From Trichomonas vaginalis G3 (Eukaryota; Parabasalia; Trichomonadida; Trichomonadidae): DNA of 64,000 nucleotides. Below, piece after piece: positions 57,774 through 64,000 of the stretch. The notes below the pieces were generated by a model that saw nothing but the letters and a program-made list of their open reading frames with translations, was not told where the DNA came from and ran no database searches. The stretch spans positions 6,600,879-6,664,878 of the forward strand of contig NC_067206.1 of NCBI RefSeq assembly GCF_026262505.1, read 5' to 3'. Both the position numbers and the translations under genes were made by a program. Position 1 is the stretch's first letter; the number at the start of each line of letters is the position of its first letter.

Positions 57774-59006
57774 TTACTCAGAAAAATTTTTCTTTGTATA
57801 TACGCCGTTCTGAACATCTAAAAGACTTTTGACATTTGCCAAGAATGTTCGTTTAGACGCTGCCATATAACCATATTCTTGACAATATTGTTTATACGAT
57901 CGTACAATGACCTTTCATCTAAACACTCAAAGTTAGTCTCATCTATAAACAGTTCATATACACTCTTGTTTGCTTCTAACAATGTTTGTCTCTCTTCGGT
58001 ATGTGGAATTTGTCTTGGATTGAACTTAGAAATATCTAATGTCATGAAAATATGAGAACAAGTGGTTGTAAAAGTCAGATGTCAAAGTTTCTGCTAAGTC
58101 GTCAAAATATTCTGTATCTTGCATATGAGAATCTGACGTTCTGACAACTACATATCTTCTGTCAGAACTTTCTAACTTCATCGGAACGCATTGTTTGAAA
58201 CCATAATGAAGTTTGCAACATTTTCACAAACTCTTTGGTCTTTATACTTTCTTTCAACAACTCCAACTTTGTCTGTTATAAGACTCTTCAAAGCATCTGA
58301 GTTTAAAACTTTTGTTGTATCTATACTTTGAAGTTCATTGCAAACTATAAGTTTCATATTCTCTATTGAAGAGTTAAATTTACCGCAGATGTTTTCTAAG
58401 TTTGTCATATTAGGGTTCGAATAACCTCTAACAGTTTGCACAAAATATCTGTAAAGAAAGTGTTCTTACCTGTTCCTTGTTTTCCAATTATAATGAGAGC
58501 AGTTTCATTTTTAGCACTTGGATGTTGTAAGATGTTTGCAAACCAACATAAGATATACTCATAGACTCTTTTCGTTTCCATTGCATATAATTTCTTTGAC
58601 ATGGTCTAACCAAGCTTCTATAATATTTTCTTTCCATTCTACTTGTTCGTATTTATATCCAGTGAAGATAGAATAGAAGTTTGGAGAAGGTGTATAGAAC
58701 TTTATACCTCGAACTGAAAAATCTTCTAACTTTGACAATAAGATATCCCAAGCATCTAACATCTTCATTCCAACTTGTACAACTTTTATTTTCTTAAGTT
58801 TCTGTCTACATTCTTGTTCTGAAACTATTGTCGCTCTTGGTTTGTTAAAGACAACATCCCATTCTTTCATGACATAACATTCTGGGCAGAGTCGACATAA
58901 ATGACTAAACGTTTCAAATTCTCGACTGCTTTGTTATAGTCTCTAAATGGACACATATTTCTGAAGCTTGGAAGTCATAAAAATCTGAAACATCTATTCT
59001 GTACAT
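57774..59006 (-). pseudogene. Mav2 SF3 helicase, broken
   Basis: Counterpart of 27689-28924; Walker A GKQGTGKN still readable near 58470. Several breaks. Confidence 0.88.
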
Positions 59007-59033
59007 TTTTATAAAAATAAAAAAATATTTTTT

Positions 59034-59817
59034 TTATTCTTGACTTTGTTGTTGCATTTGTTGTTCTTGAGCTATTTGTTGTTGAAGTTGTTCTTGTAAT
59101 ACAATACTTTCACCAGTTGCATCTTCCAATTCGAAACTTTCTGCCGTCATTGACAAATACATAGGACATAAAAGTTTTACAGGAACAAAGTTTGCGTCAA
59201 CTAAGTTAAGTTTATGTTTGCTAAAGTGTTTGAGTTCACTAAGCTTGAAAACTGCATTCGAATGAACAATAGGCAAACCAGCAGAGAAAGTGTTGTTTAT
59301 ACGCATGAGTATCTTTTGGTCATAATAGTTTCTGTCGACATTCGAATAACACTTTGAACCTAAGTTTGAAACAATATATAAATAGGTGTGCTTAAAGTCA
59401 ATGGAACAGATAGACCTTGTATGACACCTTTTCCTGTTATAGGAAACTGTTGGTAGTAAAAACCAGATATAAGTTTTGTATTATAGCTCATATCGTTTAT
59501 AGTAAACTCAGTCGGACATCCAAACATAATGAAACCTGCTCTAGTTGCAGCACATGTTACATCCGTCCTTAAAGTATTAAATAAGTCAACAAAACCTGTT
59601 GGTGGTATATCTGAGTAAGTATCTTCAAAGAGTATTTTTTACCATTCACAACAATAAAGTCTTCTGGTGTCAAAAGAGCAAAACAGGCTTTAGTCGTCAT
59701 TGTGTTTAAGGTTAGTTTACAATATCGTCCTTGAGGACTTTGTAAGTTTGTTGTTATAGAATTATATGACTCAGGGTTTTTAGTCGTAATAGTATAAACC
59801 ACTATGTCTTCTGCCAT
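59034..59817 (-). pseudogene. Mav2 putative minor capsid protein, broken
   Basis: Counterpart of 28953-29750; a few breaks. Same 5-base gap to the upstream 193-residue gene. Confidence 0.65.
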
Positions 59818-59821
59818 TTAC

Positions 59822-60403
59822 TTAGCAAATAAATTTTAATGAAATGTTGTGGTCGTCAAATATTTTTATGACGTCTGGGAAACTATATTTTAAGTTCAAC
59901 GTTTCACCTCCTTTCATAACGTATATCTTGTCAATGACATTATATGAAACACCACAGCAAGCAATGTCGGGTTCTATTTCTTTGATGTTTATATCGTCTG
60001 CCTCTGTCAAAAGTTTCAATAGTTCTTTCAAAACTTCATGAGGTGCAATGACATATGAGTTCACTTTTACAGGGTTGTGTTCGACCAAGTTTAACATTAT
60101 ACCCAAAGCTTGACAAATCTTCTCCTGAGTTTTAAGTTTGTCTTTAAGTTGTTGGTAGTCGTTTCGAATATCTGCAACAGAACTTAAGTCTCTGCTAACT
60201 TCAGGATATGTTGGTTGTTCTTTTACAGGAACTATTGTTATACCATCTTCGTCTTCGTATGGTTTCCCCACTTCAACATCTCTGTCTTTGACATTGACAA
60301 CAACACTTTGACTGTTTGTTTGAGTTGGTGAATTTAACTTCACATCTGCCACCGCCATTAAACCTTTTGAAACACTTACGCTTCTATTTTTCGGAAATGA
60401 CAT
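59822..60403 (-). CDS. Maverick protein, 193 residues, unknown
   Basis: Start MSFPKNRSVSVSKGLMAVAD, an acidic loop-rich first half (DVEVGKPYEDEDGITIVPV) and a coiled-coil-like helix (DIRNDYQQLKDKLKTQEKIC), then a mixed C-terminal domain. No family is recognised. It sits between the capsid genes on the same strand and its stop nearly touches the minor capsid start. Divergent from the plus-strand 139-residue gene by 18 bp. The reading is uninterrupted here. Confidence 0.7.
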   Translation of the reverse strand: MSFPKNRSVSVSKGLMAVADVKLNSPTQTNSQSVVVNVKDRDVEVGKPYEDEDGITIVPVKEQPTYPEVSRDLSSVADIRNDYQQLKDKLKTQEKICQALGIMLNLVEHNPVKVNSYVIAPHEVLKELLKLLTEADDINIKEIEPDIACCGVSYNVIDKIYVMKGGETLNLKYSFPDVIKIFDDHNISLKFIC

Positions 60404-60421
60404 TTTACTTAGAATAAAAAG

Positions 60422-60841
60422 ATGGACGTATTTGAGTATCTCTTCGAATTGAAGCAGAACAAAGTTTACACACACAAACAATACAAGTTCATTGACAGAA
60501 TAGTTCTTTACACAAACAATGGAAAATGTTATAGAATAGCAGTCTTTGCTGAACCAAAATATTTTCATAAAGCAAAGAAAGTTGGTATAACTGAAATGGT
60601 GAAAGTTCTTGAAGCAGACAAAAATATAACAACAAAACTGACCGATATTTCTAAAGGTAAGTTTATAATACAATATTATGTCAAAACTGGCGTACTGTCA
60701 ATATTTGACGGAGAGAAGTCAGTTCAAGAACAACTTACTGACCTGCTGCCAAAATCTGCTCGATGGAAGCTGTCGTTATGCCAATCTGAGGAGCCCCAGC
60801 AGGTTTCATCGAACGAATCTTCAAAAGAGCATCTTCCGTGA
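60422..60841 (+). CDS. Mav2 copy of the plus-strand 139-residue protein
   Basis: Same length as 30355-30774 with about three substitutions; the 3' end overlaps the capsid gene by ~107 bp on the opposite strand. Confidence 0.7.
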   Translation: MDVFEYLFELKQNKVYTHKQYKFIDRIVLYTNNGKCYRIAVFAEPKYFHKAKKVGITEMVKVLEADKNITTKLTDISKGKFIIQYYVKTGVLSIFDGEKSVQEQLTDLLPKSARWKLSLCQSEEPQQVSSNESSKEHLP

Positions 60842-62341
60842 AAAGTGCTATTGGTTTTGTAAACTTCTTTGCTCTCAATTCATCTGGACCGTCTCTGTCA
60901 CCAGTATATTGTATTTGAACTGTACCAACAGTTGAAATACCACCCATAAAGTCTTCTGAGTCAGCAAATGGAATGCCAAGCCAAAAGTTTGAACGGTCTC
61001 CATTTGTATATTGAGTTTTTTGACCTCCTGTATGAGTCCATACTTTCACATATGGCATAATAGAACTTTGCATTTCAGGGTTAATGGTTGTTGTGAAGTT
61101 GTTGTTAAAGTTCATAGCATCTAATGTCAAGTTGTATGACCTCATATCCTCAACTGTAGAATATTCTTCTCTTGGATAATATTTGCCATCTATGTTTATA
61201 TGATATTTAATACCAGGGTTGTAGAAACAAGAATAGTCATTTATAGTTCGTCTGAACAGTACAAACATAGTATCTGCATGTTTCATTGCAGTTGTTAAAG
61301 CAATATCTGTTCTTGCACCTGGGTCAGCACTTTGGTTTCCAACTTCACCTGCAAAGTCTTTGACAGATATTTGGTGTATAGGGAACATAAGTGGAACTGC
61401 AATATATTTGGCAGCTAAAGCATTTGAAATATCTGGGTCCAACATATAGACTGCAAGTCTGCTTTCTATTCTCTTGCATTCAAATTTTTCGCATGTGAAC
61501 TTAACTGGGTCCCAAGCATCTCCAGCAGCATTGAAATAATAGTTTACTTCAGTGTTGAGGTTTGAGAAACCAAAGTCTAAGTCAACTTTGTTTTGCAAAA
61601 GTCGGCGAATGACATTTTATTTGTTCCCACTACTTCTGTAAGAGTGAATGGGTCTTGTGTTGGTGCAATGACTAAGTTATTTTTGCTTGGAGTAAGTTCG
61701 ATAGAAATTTTTCCTGCCCAGTTTGGCAAGTATCTTAAAAACCTGAAGATGAGGAAAGATGACAAAGGAACTCTAAGTTTCAGTTTTACTTTGGTTACTG
61801 CTGCTGCAGTTTGTCCAGAAAGGTTAACATAAACTCCTGGAACGTTAGGGTCAAGTCTTCTTATTTTCTCAATAGTTGCATACTGGTCTGTTTGTTCTCT
61901 AGCTTGTGGTTGTACTGAGTTTCTCAAAGCGAACCATTCATAGTTTGCCCATGTTACTGTTTGAACTAAGTCAGAGTTAGAATATATCTTATATCCCATG
62001 AAAACTTCTGGAGCATATTGGTATCCGACATAGAAAATTCCATTGCAACCTTTCTTGTCAGACAACTTGGCAGAAGGTTTTATTTCAATGTCTTGTTCCA
62101 CGTATAAGAAAGAGTTGTCAATAGAAATTATATGAAACCTGTCGCAAGCAATATCTACTGTTGTTGAAGAACCTTCTCCAAACTCACCTACGTTTCCATA
62201 AGAAACAGCAGTTGTATATTCGTAAGTTCCAGGAACTATTTCTGACCTTCTAATGGCATTGTCGCATTCGTTATACCATTCGGAAACATTTCCATTCATA
62301 GCATCCAAAACTGTTGGCGTTATATTCTGAGCGGCGTACAT
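60735..62341 (-). pseudogene. Major capsid protein (double jelly-roll type)
   Basis: About 535 residues in two long uninterrupted blocks (61577-62341 and 60735-61598). Beta-rich throughout, with features shared with Polinton/virophage-type capsids: an N-terminal jelly-roll (GIFYVGYQYAPEVFMGYKIY), a FAD.C-type middle turn, then IHQISVKDFAGEVGNQSA and a second jelly-roll (NFWLGIPFADSEDFMGGIST). Size, strand pattern and place between the large core protein and the minor capsid support the call; no single diagnostic motif is claimed. About one break. It would form the icosahedral shell. Confidence 0.75.
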
Positions 62342-62431
62342 TTCATATGAGTAAAAATATAGAATAGTTGGATTTATATGTCATAATAGAACCCACGTGG
62401 ACCAAGCTTTACTTTCTTCCTGACTGAGTTT

Positions 62432-64000
62432 TTAACTCTTCTTTTTCCTTCATTGCCCTCTGCTTGAAGTTGTTGCATCTTTTTATGTTCATCTAGTATG
62501 TTGCAAATTTCCATGTCCTTTTTGCCTTTTGGCTCTGGTCGCCCATCTCAGGTAACCTATATCCTAGAAAGAGTTTGTCATAGTCTGTATTTGAGTCTTC
62601 GCGTATTGTTTGCATGACTCTTTCCTGAGTTTCCGGTTCAAGCTCTTCAAACAGTGCCTGTCCATATGGAATATGCTCGTTTCCAAATATATGTTTTTGT
62701 AGCCATTCTGGTTTTCTTTCCATGTTACCAACTATATCTTTTGTGAATGGGAAAGCTTTTACCCAATCTTTCAGTCTTGCGTCGTTTATTTCTGTAGTTG
62801 GTTTTATTTTGTCAAGGAACATGTTTTTCAATACTAACATTTCATTTGGTACTGTCCATTTGAGTTTTCTTAAATATTCATCCCTTCTCGGTTCATTGTC
62901 TGCAAAGTAAGTTTTTATGACATTTTGTAAACTTTCGTTTGCAAGGTCATGTACAATAGGTTCTCTTCCTTCTCTGTCCCTAACTTTCTTTCTAAACTCT
63001 TCACCAAATATACCATCTCTATGGTTCTGTGTAGTTCTTTGAGATAAATGTTCTAGAACGTCAGGTGTTATATTTCCATCAGCCATGTTCATTTCATACT
63101 GGTCCAAAATATCTGCATGTTTCATATCTTTCAATGGCATTAAAGCCGCGCTTAAAATACCAGCTATATCTGGTTCACCATTGACTTCCATTGCGTCTAC
63201 AACTTCTTGGAATTGAGGTTGTAAGTTTATGAACCACCTATCCGGTTAGCTTTATGACCCCATCTCATTGTAGTTCCATCGTCTGCAGAAACAAAAGTAG
63301 GTTTGTTTCCATCTTGGTTAGGTTCTGAATGAACTTTAAACAATGTTTCATTTCTATATGTTTTCTTGAAATTTAACCTTTTATTTTCACCGAGTTCATC
63401 CGAAGATTGAACGTTAAATGCTCGTAAGTAAAAAGGGTTGTTGTATTTGTGTACATTTTCTTTCAGTACTTCCATTCTATGCTGAATATTTTCATCTGGT
63501 GTTGGAGTCTTTTGTATGTCGGCAAACATTTTTCGATATTCTTCTACTATGTCAGCCGAATTTTTTTTAGACTCTTGGAAATATTCCATATTCTCCGCAT
63601 ACTCTTGTTGAGGGTCAAGATTTTTCGGCTGTTCCAAATCTTCATCTAGTTCTGTGAAGTTAGTTTCCAAAGGAGGACTTGTTCGTTTCCTTCAGGCTCT
63701 TCTAGCTGTTGTTGCTGAACTATTTCTTCCATGTCTGGTTGTATCTGAACTTCTTCCTGTGGAGTTTCTTGTACCTCATCTGCTGGCATTTCATATATTC
63801 CGAGACCGTTTTCAACAATTTCCCTATCTACGTCATCCGCATTCATAAGCTTTTGTTCTTTCGTTCCGTCTCTATTTTTTACGCGTTTCATGACGAAAGT
63901 TGAATTGTCATTTAGCTCTGACATCAAATATCTCGGAGTAAATTCATCCATGTCATTTGGATGATATGCTATTAAATCATATCCCTTAGCGAGCTTGTAT
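62432..64000 (-). pseudogene. Mav2 large coiled-coil structural protein (cut by window end)
   Basis: Counterpart of 32363-35563; only its C-terminal half is in the window. A few breaks. Confidence 0.65.

Larger units (their letters stand above)
41610..64000. mobile_element. Maverick/Polinton element 2 (Mav2), broken fossil, cut by window end
   Basis: It starts with an A-tract and GGTAGTGGGGCTTCCAGGCA, has the same orientation as Mav1 and the same gene order on both flanks, offset by about 29.3 kb on the left and 30.1 kb on the right. Unlike Mav1 it carries a type B DNA polymerase and a distinct middle block. At least 22.4 kb is visible. It is broken, with a few dozen breaks by eye. The high similarity to Mav1 suggests a recent common source. 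Confidence 0.93.

Noticed and set aside
1-64000. tRNA, rRNA or riboswitch genes
   Set aside because: No cloverleaf, conserved rRNA segment or known riboswitch core was recognised on either strand by reading.

Overview
The window looks like chromosomal DNA of a trichomonad, most likely Trichomonas vaginalis or a close relative. It is AT-rich and the host genes have no visible introns. The ankyrin repeats at the left edge are of the trichomonad type, and two host genes have a TCA(Y)(W) initiator about 8 nt before the ATG. Two very similar Maverick/Polinton elements of the trichomonad kind, each with a Dam-like DNA adenine methyltransferase, fill most of the window. The species call is inference.

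Host part, 1-12208: the end of an ankyrin-repeat gene, an unrecognised decayed gene, an actin-related protein with a large insert, ribose-5-phosphate isomerase B, a beta-propeller/solenoid protein, a beta-helix surface membrane protein, an array of ~120-bp tandem repeats, and a DDE integrase-type transposase gene.

Maverick 1 (Mav1), about 12209-36240, looks complete from end to end at low resolution but is broken, with a few dozen breaks. Its left part carries a methyltransferase, small structural-looking proteins, a phage-like fibre, and the integrase. Its middle part is a variable block of HNH and KilA-N type genes, with no polymerase. Its right part carries the packaging ATPase, an SF3 helicase, minor and major capsid proteins, and a large coiled-coil protein.

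Right host part, 36241-41609: an inverted, near-identical copy of 5923-10746. It holds a copy of the beta-helix gene with four one-base length changes, the last 199 codons of the propeller gene, and then about 1 kb of unassigned DNA with hairpins.

Maverick 2 (Mav2), from about 41610 and cut by the window end, lies in the same orientation and shares both flanks with Mav1. It differs in the middle: it has a protein-primed type B DNA polymerase and a visibly GC-richer gene block where Mav1 has the HNH/KilA-N cassettes.

The most interesting unexplained structures are in the non-coding DNA of the two Mavericks. One is a family of palindromic repeat blocks whose motif differs between sets (GGTGA, GGTTAGA, TGTTAGA) while pairing, 12-nt spacing and flanks are kept. 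The other is an array of 22-nt palindromic repeats around a central palindrome. It survives in Mav1 although the genes on both sides are reduced to remnants, which makes it a candidate cis-acting element such as an origin or control region.
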